A DNA stretch of 64,000 nt from Leisingera sp. NJS204 (GTDB lineage: Bacteria > Pseudomonadota > Alphaproteobacteria > Rhodobacterales > Rhodobacteraceae): the NCBI RefSeq assembly GCF_004123675.1, contig NZ_CP035417.1:421001-485000 (forward strand). Reading direction: 5' to 3'. The notes below the pieces were generated by a model that worked only from the letters and a program-made list of their open reading frames with translations, had not been told where the DNA came from and did not search any database. Both the position numbers and the translations under genes were made by a program. Positions 36,515 to 45,191 of this stretch are shown here, one piece after another; position 1 is the first letter of the stretch; each line of letters starts with the position of its first letter.

Positions 36515-37495
36515 TCAGGCCCAGGGGTCGAGGATGATCTTGGGCGCCGCCACCGCACCGCTGCGCAGGTCGCGGAAGGCAGCAGCGCCGTCTGACAGCG
36601 GCCGCGTTTCGGGCCAGTCCAGCGGACCAAGGCGGCTGTCAAAGATCGCTTGCGCGGTTTCGCGGAAGTCCTGAGCGGTATAGGTGTAGGTGCCGATGAA
36701 GGTGATCTCCTGCAGGGTCATACGGCGGATATCCAGGCCGCCGGTGTCCTCGCCCAAGCCGACATGGGCAATCACCCCGCCGGGCGCAGCAGCGGCTGAG
36801 GCGGCGGTGCGGGTGGCGGCATAGCCGACGGCGTCCACCACCAGCGGCACCATGCCCTGAAACTCCGCCACTGCCTGCTGGCCGCAGCGGTCCGTTAGAA
36901 AGGCCCTGCGCCCTGTGTTGGGTTCCTGGATCGTCACATCCTCCACCCCCATCGCCCTGAGCGCCAGTGCCGCCGCCAGCCCGATGGCACCGCCGCCGAT
37001 CACCAGCGCGCGGCGTTCGGTGTCCGGATGCAGCGCCTCCAGCGCCAGCCGGGCGGCGTGCCAGCTGACCGCCAGCGGCTCGGCCAGCGCGGCCTTTGCA
37101 AGCGGCACATCGTCCGGCACGGTCACCAGGTTGCGCTCCGGCATGGCCACAAACTGGGCAAAGGCGCCCTCGCGCGGGGGCATCGAAATGATTTGGCGGC
37201 TGGCGCAGAGGTTCTCGCGCCCCGATACGCATGCGGTGCAGCTGCCGCAGGTGACCAGCGGGTTGATGGTGACGCGGCGGCCCTTCTGCGGCCCGTCCTC
37301 GATCACGCCAGCGGCTTCATGCCCTAGGATCAGCGGTGCGGGTCGGCGGCTGTCATGGCCCAGATAGGCGTGCATGTCCGAACCGCAGATGCCGGAGGCG
37401 CGGATGCGGACCAGATGTTCGCCTGCCCGGCCCGCCGCCATGGGCACGTCGCGGACCACCAGCGTCTCAACCCCTTCATAAACCAAGGCTTTCAT
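36515..37495 (-). CDS. hpsP: Zinc-dependent alcohol dehydrogenase, HpsP/HpsO-like DHPS 2-dehydrogenase
   Basis: 326 residues, medium-chain dehydrogenase. Catalytic zinc ligands Cys37 (GICGSD) and His59-Glu60 (GHEAAG); structural zinc Cys83, Cys86, Cys89 and Cys97; NAD-binding GGGAIG near 166. In characterised DHPS clusters two 2-dehydrogenases interconvert the DHPS enantiomers through the 2-keto form so that HpsN can use (R)-DHPS. Assignment as HpsP rests on its position next to hpsN; which of the pair is called O or P is uncertain. Overlaps the SDR gene by four bases. Confidence 0.7.
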   Translation of the reverse strand: MKALVYEGVETLVVRDVPMAAGRAGEHLVRIRASGICGSDMHAYLGHDSRRPAPLILGHEAAGVIEDGPQKGRRVTINPLVTCGSCTACVSGRENLCASRQIISMPPREGAFAQFVAMPERNLVTVPDDVPLAKAALAEPLAVSWHAARLALEALHPDTERRALVIGGGAIGLAAALALRAMGVEDVTIQEPNTGRRAFLTDRCGQQAVAEFQGMVPLVVDAVGYAATRTAASAAAAPGGVIAHVGLGEDTGGLDIRRMTLQEITFIGTYTYTAQDFRETAQAIFDSRLGPLDWPETRPLSDGAAAFRDLRSGAVAAPKIILDPWA

Positions 37496-38253
37496 TTCGC
37501 GGTGAACCCCCCGTCAACCATCAGGATTTGCCCGGTTACATAGGCCGAGGCCTCGGAGCACAGGAACAGCAGCGGCCCGTCGAGATCCTCCAGCCGGCCG
37601 TTGCGGCCGATGCAGGTTTGCGCGGCATTGCGGGCGGCGCGGGTGTCATCTTCGAACACCGCCTGGGTCAGCTCGGTCGGGAAAAACCCCGGCCCGATTG
37701 CGTTGGCGGTGATGCCATGGGGCGACCAGGCCTCTGCCATGGCGCGGGTCAGCTGGCCGATCCCGCCCTTGCTGGCGCCATAGGCGATGCCGCCGGGAAA
37801 GGCGCGGGTGGTCTGGAGCGAGGCAAAGTTGGCGATCCGCCCCCAGCCCTGCTTTTTCATCGCAGGCACCAGCGCCTGGCTGAGGAAGAAGGGCGCCGAC
37901 AGGTTCAAGGCCAGAGTCTGATCCCACCCCTCTGCCGTCACTGCATCTGCGGGTTGCCGCGTGTTGACGCCGGCTGCGTGGATCAGGATGTCCGGCGCGC
38001 CGAAGGGGGCCGTGACGGTGTCCCGCAGCGCCTCCAGCGCGCTGCGGTCCGCCACATCCGCGACCGCATAAGCCGCAGCCGGGCCGATCTCGGCACAGAG
38101 GCTTTCCAGCGCCTCCGCCCGGCGGGCCACTGCGACCACCTGCGCCCCGGCGGCGGCCAGCGCGATGGCCGCCCGACGTCCCAGGCCAGAACTGGCGCCG
38201 GTGATGCAGGCGGTCCGGCCTGTCAGATCGAACAGGGCGCGCGGGTCAGCCAT
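37492..38253 (-). CDS. hpsO: Short-chain dehydrogenase, HpsO-like DHPS 2-dehydrogenase
   Basis: 253 residues, classical SDR: TGASSGLG at 18-25 (NAD-binding), HAAGV near 91 (NNAG-equivalent), Ser and YGASK catalytic motif near 145-162, and VDGGF near the C-terminus. Stop and start codons overlap those of both neighbours. Together with the zinc dehydrogenase it would convert (S)-DHPS to (R)-DHPS through a 2-keto intermediate; this role is inferred from gene order in known hps clusters. Confidence 0.72.
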   Translation of the reverse strand: MADPRALFDLTGRTACITGASSGLGRRAAIALAAAGAQVVAVARRAEALESLCAEIGPAAAYAVADVADRSALEALRDTVTAPFGAPDILIHAAGVNTRQPADAVTAEGWDQTLALNLSAPFFLSQALVPAMKKQGWGRIANFASLQTTRAFPGGIAYGASKGGIGQLTRAMAEAWSPHGITANAIGPGFFPTELTQAVFEDDTRAARNAAQTCIGRNGRLEDLDGPLLFLCSEASAYVTGQILMVDGGFTAK

Positions 38254-39553
38254 TGGCGGTCAGGTCAAAGGTTTCGTCCGGGAAATACTTGGCCAGCCGC
38301 ACGTCGGCGGCGCGGGCGTGGCCCTCCATCCCTTCCAGCCGGGCAATCCGCGCCGTGGCCTCGGCCACCGGTTTGGAGCCTTCGCGGGTGGCGCGCTGCC
38401 AAGTGACGATCTTCATGTATTTGTGGACCGACAGCCCGCCGGTATAGCTGGCCGCGCGTGAGGTCGGCAGCACGTGGTTGGTTCCCGCTGCCTTGTCGCC
38501 GTAAGAGACCGTGGTCTCCTCCCCCAGGAACAGCGAGCCGTAGCAGGTGAGCTGCTGCAGCCACCAGTCCAGATCCGCGGCTTGCACGGTCAAATGCTCC
38601 GGCGCGTATTCGTCGGAACAGGCCGCCATGTCCTCGCGGTCCGCACACAGGATCACCTCGGCATAGTCGCGCCAGGCGGCGGTGGCGTTTTCGCGGTTCA
38701 CCTCCGGCAGGTCGTCGATATAGCCGGGCACCAGCCGCATCACCTCTTCCGCCAGCTTGCGGTCGTCGGTCACCAGCCAGACTGGCGAGTTGTAGCCATG
38801 CTCTGCCTGGCTGACGAGATCGGTGGCGACGATATGGGCGTCTGCGGTGCCGTCGGCCAGGATCAGGCTGTCGGTGGGGCCTGCGATCATGTCGATGCCG
38901 ACACGGCCGAACAGGATGCGCTTGGCCTCGGCCACAAACTGGTTGCCGGGGCCGACCAGGATGTTGGCCTTGGGCAGGCCAAAGAGACCGAATGTCATGG
39001 CCGCAACCCCCTGCACGCCGCCCATCGCCATGATCTGGTCCGCGCCGCAGATATGGGCGGCATAGACGATGGCGGGGGCCACGCCCACACCGGGACGCGG
39101 CGGCGAGCAGGCGGCGATGTGCTTGCAGCCGGCCACTTTGGCGGTGGTCACCGTCATGATGGCGCTGGCGATATGGCTGTAGCGCCCGCCGGGCACATAA
39201 CAGCCCGCCGCATCCACAGGGATCACCTTTTGCCCGGTGATGAAGCCGGGAGAGATTTCGGTTTCCACATTTTGCATCGTGCTTTTCTGCAGCTCCGCAA
39301 AGCGGCGCACATTGTCATGGGCGAACCGGATGTCGGCCTTCAGCTTCTCCGGCACTTGCGCACAGGCGGCCTCGATCTCCTCTTCCGTCAGCAGCACATT
39401 GCCTTCGTACCGGTCGAATTTGGCGGCATATTCCAGCGCCTTGGCGTCGCCGCCGGCTTCGATGTCGTCCAGGATGCCCTGCACGGTCTTATGGGTCTCG
39501 GAGGCATCCGACTTGGGGGTCAGGTCGGCCTTCTTGAGATATTCTCGGGTCAT
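38246..39553 (-). CDS. hpsN: Sulfopropanediol 3-dehydrogenase (histidinol-dehydrogenase family)
   Basis: 435 residues. Oxidises (R)-2,3-dihydroxypropane-1-sulfonate to (R)-sulfolactate in two NAD-dependent steps. HisD-family features: VGPGNQFVAEAKR, GIDMIAGPTDSLILADGTADA, HGYNSPVWLVT and the C-terminal APEHLTV with its catalytic Glu-His. There is no histidine-biosynthesis gene nearby, and the neighbours are a TRAP transporter and sulfopyruvate decarboxylase, which selects HpsN over HisD. It overlaps the SDR gene by eight bases. Confidence 0.88.
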   Translation of the reverse strand: MTREYLKKADLTPKSDASETHKTVQGILDDIEAGGDAKALEYAAKFDRYEGNVLLTEEEIEAACAQVPEKLKADIRFAHDNVRRFAELQKSTMQNVETEISPGFITGQKVIPVDAAGCYVPGGRYSHIASAIMTVTTAKVAGCKHIAACSPPRPGVGVAPAIVYAAHICGADQIMAMGGVQGVAAMTFGLFGLPKANILVGPGNQFVAEAKRILFGRVGIDMIAGPTDSLILADGTADAHIVATDLVSQAEHGYNSPVWLVTDDRKLAEEVMRLVPGYIDDLPEVNRENATAAWRDYAEVILCADREDMAACSDEYAPEHLTVQAADLDWWLQQLTCYGSLFLGEETTVSYGDKAAGTNHVLPTSRAASYTGGLSVHKYMKIVTWQRATREGSKPVAEATARIARLEGMEGHARAADVRLAKYFPDETFDLTANG

Positions 39554-39565
39554 TTCCAGGGAGTC

Positions 39566-40894
39566 CTATTTGAAGATATCAGGAAGCAGCGTGGTCGAGA
39601 TCGGCGGGATGTAGGCGATCAGCAGCACCACGATCAGCATGGTCAGAACAAAGGGGATGGCGCGGGCGGCGATCTTGAGGATGGACTCGCCGGTGATGCC
39701 GGAGACAACGAACAAGTTCAGGCCCAGCGGCGGGGTGATGAAGCCCACCCCCAAGGCGGTGATCATCATGATGCAGAACTGGATTTCGTTCATGCCGATG
39801 TTGTCGGCCAATGGCTTCAGGATTGGTGCCAGGATCACGATGTTGGGGGTCGTCTCCATCACGCAGCCAGCGGCGATCAGGATGCAGATCATCAGCAGGA
39901 TCAGCACTGAGGGATCATCGGTCAGCCCGGTCACCGCGGTCACGAACCCCTGCGGCACGCCCATGATGGCCAGTGCCTCTGCCAGCGGGGCGGAGAATGC
40001 GATGATCGGCAGGATCACCCCGTTCACCTTGGCAGAGCTGACCAGCATTGCCGGGAAGTCCGACAGTTTCAGGGTGCCGAGCAGGAAGCCCATCAGGATG
40101 GTGACGACCACGGCGGTGGCGCCGGCCTCGGTCGGGGTCAGGCGGCCGGAGAAGATGCCGTAGAAGATGATCCCCGGCACGATGAAGGCATACCAGCCGG
40201 ATTTCAGCGCATGGCCCAGGTTGCCCAGCCACTCGACCAGCCCCATGTTGCCGCCGGTCTCATAGGTATAAAGCCGGTTCATGATGATGTTGGTGATCAG
40301 GATCGACACCAGGATCGCGATGCCCGGGATCAGCGCCGCCAGAAACAGGGTGGAGGCGGAAATACCCAGCACCAGGCCGATGATGATATAGGCGATGGAG
40401 GGCGGGATCAGGATGCCGGTGCAGGCGCCCGCCGCCACCAAGGCGCAGGCATAGGGGCGCGGATAGCCGCTTTCGACCAGCCGGGCGATGGTCATCCGCC
40501 CGACTGCCGCCGCACCCGCGGCGTCAGAGCCGGAGATTGCTGCAAACATGCCGCAGACCAGCACCGTCGCCGAGCCGAAGCCGCCCCGCGTCCAGCAGGT
40601 CAGCGCCTCGGCCACGTCCAGAAATTTCTTGCTGAGCCCGGTGCGCACCAGCACGTCGCCGGTCAGGATGAACAGCGGAACCGCCGTCAGGGCAAAGGCG
40701 TCGATGCCGGTGAACAGGCTTTCGCCGATGGCGCTGAGCGGCAAATCTCCCGACATCACCAGCATGGTGATAGCCGCCGTGCCGATGGCGGCCCAGACCG
40801 GCACCGCCAGCGCAATCAGCGCCACGAACATGATCACCGGCAGGTAGAAGTCCCAGCCCAGTTCGACCGTTTGGTTGAGTGAATTCCACAGCAT
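39566..40894 (-). CDS. TRAP transporter, large permease subunit (DctM type)
   Basis: 442 residues, about 12 membrane helices: PVWAAIGTAAITMLVMSGDLP, the TRAP hallmark GVPLFI-like AVPLFILTGDVLVRTG, SGSDAAGAAAVGRM, IPPSIAYIIIG and FITPPLGLNLFV. Imports the sulfonate with the small subunit and binding protein, driven by a sodium gradient. The start at 40894 (MLWNSLNQ) has GAGGGG upstream; an earlier ATG at 40933 overlaps the dctQ-type gene. By position it belongs to the hpsKLM-type DHPS uptake system. Confidence 0.9.
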   Translation of the reverse strand: MLWNSLNQTVELGWDFYLPVIMFVALIALAVPVWAAIGTAAITMLVMSGDLPLSAIGESLFTGIDAFALTAVPLFILTGDVLVRTGLSKKFLDVAEALTCWTRGGFGSATVLVCGMFAAISGSDAAGAAAVGRMTIARLVESGYPRPYACALVAAGACTGILIPPSIAYIIIGLVLGISASTLFLAALIPGIAILVSILITNIIMNRLYTYETGGNMGLVEWLGNLGHALKSGWYAFIVPGIIFYGIFSGRLTPTEAGATAVVVTILMGFLLGTLKLSDFPAMLVSSAKVNGVILPIIAFSAPLAEALAIMGVPQGFVTAVTGLTDDPSVLILLMICILIAAGCVMETTPNIVILAPILKPLADNIGMNEIQFCIMMITALGVGFITPPLGLNLFVVSGITGESILKIAARAIPFVLTMLIVVLLIAYIPPISTTLLPDIFK

Positions 40895-40907
40895 CGCGTA
40901 AGGCCCC

Positions 40908-41420
40908 TCAATCAAACAGCTTGTCGCCTTCAAAGACGGGGGTGCCGTCGCGAAGGCTGCGGTAGTCGCGCAGGAAGGATTGCAGCAGTCGCCAGACCAT
41001 CAGGGTGAACCCCGCGGGCACCGCCATCAGGAACCAGACCATGGAGACCCGCAGCCCGTGGCTGACTGATCCGAACTTGGCCGAGACCAGCACCGTCTCA
41101 AACGACCAGTAGAGCGCCACCAGGGCCACGATGAACATTACCAGATCGCCGAAGATGTAGAGCAGCGCCTTGGGCCGGGGTCCGAGGTAGTGCATCAGAA
41201 CATCAATGCGGATATGGGCGCGTTCCTTGACCGCTGCCGCGGCGCCGATCCAGGCCAGGTAGATAAAGGAATAGCGGACGATTTCCTCGCCCCAGATCGA
41301 AGAATAGGCAAACAGCTCGCGCCGGATCACCTCGATCGCCATGGTGATGACCAGCAGCACATAGAAGGTCAGCAGCAGCCAGCGCTCTGCGTTCTTGTCT
41401 ATCGTTCGCAGGATCTTCAT
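40908..41420 (-). CDS. TRAP transporter, small permease subunit (DctQ type)
   Basis: 170 residues with four membrane helices (LLTFYVLLVITMAIEVIRRE, YSFIYLAWIGAAAAVKERAH, LLYIFGDLVMFIVALVALYW, MVWFLMAVPAGFTLMVWRL). The ERAHIRIDVL motif after helix 2 is the DctQ signature. Located between the binding protein and large permease genes as in most TRAP operons. Confidence 0.9.
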   Translation of the reverse strand: MKILRTIDKNAERWLLLTFYVLLVITMAIEVIRRELFAYSSIWGEEIVRYSFIYLAWIGAAAAVKERAHIRIDVLMHYLGPRPKALLYIFGDLVMFIVALVALYWSFETVLVSAKFGSVSHGLRVSMVWFLMAVPAGFTLMVWRLLQSFLRDYRSLRDGTPVFEGDKLFD

Positions 41421-41531
41421 CGCTATTCCCGGGGTTCAGGCACACCCCCGCAGCCAGCCGGCAGGCTGCTGCAGAAGCGGCGATTTCGAAAGCGGGCGAC
41501 CGCCGGTCTCCGGCGTGCGCCCCTGCAGCGC

Positions 41532-42677
41532 TCAGGCGTCGTGGACGTAGTATTTGCCCTGGGTGCCTGCGGCCTCTTCCAGCTTGGCGAAATTGTCCAT
41601 CGACCCGGCAAGTTCGGTCTTGAAGGCATCCCACTCGCTGCGCTGATAGCCGCCGGCGTCCTTCCACTCTGCCAGCTGGTCATCGCTCAGCGCATGGAAT
41701 TCGACGCCTGCCTTGGCCAGTTCCGCCATTGCATAGGCGCGGGCGGAGGGCACCTTGGACAGGTTCTGATGCGCGGTCATTTCTGAACCCCACATCACAC
41801 CGTCCTGCACGTCCGCAGGCAGCGCGTTGAACCACTCCAGATTGCAGGAATAGACTTGGCTGTCCGGCACCGCCTGGGTAAAGGTCACATGGCTGAGAAT
41901 GTCCTTGAAGCCAAAGACATAAAGCGCTCCGACGGACGGATCGAGCGCATCCGCCACCCCCTGTTTGATGGCTGAGGGAGTCTCGCCCCAGGCCACCGGC
42001 GTCGGGTTGGCGCCGACCATGCGGTAATACTGCTGCAGCATCTTTGATCCCGGCACCCGAAATTTCACGCCCGCCATGTCGCCCGGCGACATTACCGCGT
42101 TGCCGCCTTTGCGCACCGCGACCACGCGGGGGTCGATGTTGACATAAAACAGCGCCTTGAAGCCGTTTGCCTCCACCTTGGGATGGACCTCGGTATTCCA
42201 GAAACCGGAGTTCACCAGATTGGTGAACCGCTGGTTGGAGCCGCAAAGATAGGGCATGTTGATCAGGTCAACGGTGGAGGCAAAGGGCGCGAAGTTCGAC
42301 AGCGAATGCTGCGCGGCCTGGATTGTGCCGCCTTGAACCTTCTGCACCAGCGCGCCGCCCGCACCAAGCTGGCCGCCAGGGGCGAGCTTGACGTAGATCT
42401 TGCCGTTGGTGGCGTTCTGGATGTTCTCTTTCAGATCCAGCTGCATGATCGGATAGCTGCGCGAGGCGCCCAGCACGTATGCGGTCGCCAAGGTCATGAT
42501 GTGCTCGGCCGCGCGCTCGCGCTCCTTCTCTTCTTTGGCAGTCTGGGCGGCCGCCTCGGACGACCAAAGCATACCGCCTGCACCCGCCACCAGCGCTGCG
42601 GTGAAAGAGCCGGCTGAGGCCAGTTTCAGAAAATTGCGGCGCTCAGCAGATTTGAGGCCATCCTTGCCATTCGTCAT
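41532..42677 (-). CDS. TRAP transporter substrate-binding protein (DctP type), DHPS uptake
   Basis: 381 residues. N-terminal Tat-like signal ERRNFLKLASAGSFTAALVAG; mature DctP fold with NIQNATNGKIYVKLAPGGQLGAG and the conserved Arg/Asn region FRVPGSKMLQQYYRMVGANPTPVAWGETPSAIKQGVADAL that contacts the ligand's acidic group. Periplasmic. The operon's enzymes suggest DHPS or another short sulfonate as ligand. The first large gene after the promoter region. Confidence 0.9.
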   Translation of the reverse strand: MTNGKDGLKSAERRNFLKLASAGSFTAALVAGAGGMLWSSEAAAQTAKEEKERERAAEHIMTLATAYVLGASRSYPIMQLDLKENIQNATNGKIYVKLAPGGQLGAGGALVQKVQGGTIQAAQHSLSNFAPFASTVDLINMPYLCGSNQRFTNLVNSGFWNTEVHPKVEANGFKALFYVNIDPRVVAVRKGGNAVMSPGDMAGVKFRVPGSKMLQQYYRMVGANPTPVAWGETPSAIKQGVADALDPSVGALYVFGFKDILSHVTFTQAVPDSQVYSCNLEWFNALPADVQDGVMWGSEMTAHQNLSKVPSARAYAMAELAKAGVEFHALSDDQLAEWKDAGGYQRSEWDAFKTELAGSMDNFAKLEEAAGTQGKYYVHDA

Positions 42678-42700
42678 TGTCTTCCTCCCTTGGAAATCCG

Positions 42701-42886
42701 TCAGCTGCCGTTCTTGTTCTTGTGGTCAGCCTCGCGCTTGAGGATCGCGGCAACGAACAGGACCGACGCCGCAAACAGAACCAGCATCTCTCCGACATCG
42801 CTCAGGAAACCGCCGCTGCCAAACGCGCCCAGGGCGACATTGGCAAAGAACACGGTAAAGACGGCTGCAGCAGCAAAGAGAAACAT
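42701..42886 (-). CDS. Small two-helix membrane protein leading the TRAP/DHPS operon
   Basis: 61 residues with two hydrophobic segments (MFLFAAAAVFTVFFANVALGAFG and MLVLFAASVLFVAAILKRE) and a Lys/Asn tail. It sits between the paired operators and the binding-protein gene, on the operon strand, 23 bases before dctP. I know no function; position suggests a transporter accessory or an assembly factor. Short length lowers confidence, but clean membrane segments and operon position support it. Confidence 0.65.
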   Translation of the reverse strand: MFLFAAAAVFTVFFANVALGAFGSGGFLSDVGEMLVLFAASVLFVAAILKREADHKNKNGS

Positions 42887-42918
42887 CAGCAGATCCCGAT
42901 TTTTGATCCCAACACCAT

Positions 42919-42953
42919 TTGTAAGCGCTTACATCAATAATGCAAGCGCTTAC
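42919..42953. promoter_or_regulatory. Twin LacI-type operators upstream of the DHPS operon
   Basis: TGTAAGCGCTTACA (42919-42932, perfect palindrome) and TGCAAGCGCTTACA (42940-42953), centres 21 bases apart, that is two helical turns. The central CG palindrome AAGCGCTT is the class of site bound by LacI/GalR regulators. They lie between the operon's first gene and the divergent lacI-type gene and can control both. Confidence 0.88.
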
Positions 42954-43016
42954 ATGGGTGGATGGCATCGGCGGCATTTTGTGATAAGACAGGGGCAATG
43001 GAATGGCAGGCGTGAC

Positions 43017-44045
43017 ATGGGAAAAACCCGCTCAGCTCCGACACTTAACGATGTTGCACGGGAGGCCGGGGTTTCGACCGCGACGGTGTCGCGCTGCCTG
43101 AACTCGCCGGAACGGGTGATTGAGCCGACCCGCCAGCGGGTCCTGCAAGCTGTCGAATCACTGGGCTACACGCCGAATTTCGCGGCCCGGGTGATGGCGG
43201 CCAAGCGCAGCTTCACCATCGGGGCGATCATTCCAACCATGGACAACGCGATCTTTGCCCGCGGCCTGCAGGCCTTTCAGGATGAGCTGCGGGAGCGCGG
43301 CTATACGCTGCTGGTCTCCAGTTCCGCCTATGATCCCGAAGTGGAGCGTGAACAAATCCGTACCCTTGTTGCGCGCGGTGCTGACGGTCTGCTGCTGATC
43401 GGGCACGCGCGCGATGCGGAAATCTACGAGTATCTGGATCGCCATCAGGTTCCCTCGCTGGTTGCTTGGTCCTATGATCCGGCGGCGCAGCGGCCGTCTG
43501 TCGGATTCAGAAACGCAGATGCCATGTGCGAACTGGCGCGCAGCGTGATTTCAGTCGGCCACCGGCGGATTGCGATGATCTCCGGCATGACGCAGGGCAA
43601 CGACCGGGCGCAAGGCCGGGTGGAAGGCGTCAGGCAGGCGATGGAGGCGAGCGGACTTGACACCGGCAGTTTGACGCTGATCGAGACCGCTTACGAAATT
43701 GACAAGGGAGCGGAGGCCTTTGGGCGGCTGATGGCCTTAACTCCGTGCCCGACAGTTGTAATGTGCGGTAACGACGTGCTGGCGGCTGGTGCTCTGCGTG
43801 AGGCGCACAGATTAGGAATTCAGGTGCCGGAGCAGGTTTCGGTGACAGGGTTCGATGACATCGAATTGGCGGAGATCGTCAGCCCAGCCCTGACGACTGT
43901 TCATGTTCCTCACCGTGAAATGGGACGAAAGGCAGCGTGTGAACTGACAGCAATTGTGGAAGGTAAAACGGAAGGCCGGTCGATCTGCATTAATACCAGA
44001 GTTGTTACCCGTCACTCATTGGCAAAGCCGCCTTATCAGTCATAG
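43017..44045 (+). CDS. LacI-family transcriptional regulator of the DHPS operon
   Basis: 342 residues. N-terminal LacI helix-turn-helix at about 8-29 (PTLNDVAREAGVSTATVSRCLN) with hinge VLQAVESLGYTPNFAARVM, then a periplasmic-binding-protein-like ligand domain ending in VTGFDDIELAEIVSPALTTVHVP. GntR/GluR-subgroup spacing. Divergent from the operon with twin operators in between, so it probably represses it until a sulfonate (DHPS or sulfolactate) binds. ATG at 43017; the upstream open frame has no homology. Confidence 0.9.
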   Translation: MGKTRSAPTLNDVAREAGVSTATVSRCLNSPERVIEPTRQRVLQAVESLGYTPNFAARVMAAKRSFTIGAIIPTMDNAIFARGLQAFQDELRERGYTLLVSSSAYDPEVEREQIRTLVARGADGLLLIGHARDAEIYEYLDRHQVPSLVAWSYDPAAQRPSVGFRNADAMCELARSVISVGHRRIAMISGMTQGNDRAQGRVEGVRQAMEASGLDTGSLTLIETAYEIDKGAEAFGRLMALTPCPTVVMCGNDVLAAGALREAHRLGIQVPEQVSVTGFDDIELAEIVSPALTTVHVPHREMGRKAACELTAIVEGKTEGRSICINTRVVTRHSLAKPPYQS

Positions 44046-44640
44046 GGAAGATAGTTGCTGCTGTTGTTGGTGCATCTTGCGGATTTGGAAGCCTTTTCCT
44101 CTTGAGCGTGAAAGGCCGCTCGTTTCCAGTTCGAAACGGTTGACCACACGGATACCGCAAACTTACACTTTGCCCCGCTTCTCGGCTGCAGAGGCAGGCC
44201 CCAGCGAATGGGCAGATTGAAAACCGCGCTTCAGTTTGGCTTTCAAGGACCGCTATGGCGACACCGGATTGCATCGCATCAATAGGTTGCCGCAGCAGCG
44301 AGCAAATGCGGCGTCAGCAATAGCTGCGCAAGCAAAAGGCGGCTTTATCCTTGTGTGGATGGCGCCTGCTTTGCAAGGAAAAAATGCGTTGACTGCGCGG
44401 TTGGTGAGTACAGTCCTGTGCCCGGCCTTTGATCGCGGCGTCGATACTTGCCGCTGGCCTTGATGGGTTCCATAAATCTGCTCCCAATCAGCGACGCGAA
44501 CCTGTGAGTTCAGGACAAAGCACGGGATTTCAGGTTTTCGGATGACCGCACATGCCATCCGCTGCCCGGCAGGCGATTTGCGCAGCAAATCTGCCGAGAG
44601 GGGGCATTCGTCTTGCAATTCGGTTTTGTTTGGCTTGGAG
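44046..44640. other. IS-flanking debris without a recognisable gene
   Basis: About 600 bases between lacI and an IS3 copy. Open frames on the minus strand (for example 44253-44618) show no family I recognise. The stretch contains one class A hairpin insertion (44560-44602), which elsewhere marks transposase genes, so this may be the remains of another insertion sequence. Confidence 0.4.
44560..44602 (+). repeat. Short hairpin insertion, class A copy 5 (43 bp)
   Basis: CGCTGCCCGGCAG, then GGCGATTTGC, loop GCA, GCAAATCTGCC, ending GAGAGGG. It is two bases longer than the others because stem 2 has one extra T-A pair, and the stem base reads GGC with GCC. Host sequence unidentified. Confidence 0.8.
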
Positions 44641-44876
44641 TTCGCCCCTGTTTCCGGACAGTTTGATTATTGACCCTATGCGGCAATTCTCCAAGTCATG
44701 GTTTCGTATGCTTGCGCGGGTGTTTGGCAGCCGATGGCGGAATGACGCTGTTGGCGATTTTAGAAGACCTCTATGTATTCGAAGATCGCAGCCTTTGCCT
44801 GGGCACGCGTTTTGAAGCGCTCCCGGTGAACCAGTTCCTTTTTCAGGGACGCAAAGAAACTCTCCATCGGTGCGTT

Positions 44877-44933
44877 CTGCGCCTTCAAATGGTCCCCCAG
44901 ACCATTTGATCCGCTGGCGCGGACCAGCTTGAA
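44877..44933 (-). repeat. Short hairpin insertion, class B copy 1 (57 bp, in IS3 orfB)
   Basis: On the minus strand it begins TTCAAGCTGG, contains the 10-bp stem TCAAATGGTC with loop TGGGG and partner GACCATTTGA, and ends GCGCAG. Inserted exactly between a GAG and an AAC codon; in frame, adding 19 residues. Confidence 0.8.
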
Positions 44934-45150
44934 CTCCAGGCATTCTCCGGTGCGGCTCATGGATTGCGTGATGCGTGCCGCCCTAAGCAACTTGCGGTAT
45001 TCTCCGCCTGCATATTGCACGCCGCGGTCGCCATGGCGGATGAGCCCTGGTACCGGGCCACGGCGCCCAAGGGCCATGTTCAAGGCATCACAGCACAGTT
45101 CCGATCGCAGATGATCGTCCATGGCCCAGCCCACGATTTCACGCGTGGCA

Positions 45151-45191
45151 TTCGACCATTGTTCTCGAACCAATGGCGAACAAGGTCTCAT
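45151..45191 (-). repeat. Short hairpin insertion, class D (41 bp, in IS3 orfB)
   Basis: On the minus strand it begins ATGAGACC and ends GGTCGAA. Mutually exclusive stems are possible: TTGTTC/GAACAA and CCATTG/CAATGG. Removing 41 bases restores AAG-GAT-GCC-ACG-CGT-GAA (KDATREIVGW). Same length as class A but unrelated sequence. Confidence 0.65.

Noticed and set aside
38474..39910. 478-residue open frame antisense to hpsN and the TRAP permease
   Set aside because: Shadow of two well-supported genes; composition is dominated by His, Asp and Gly repeats mirroring codon bias.
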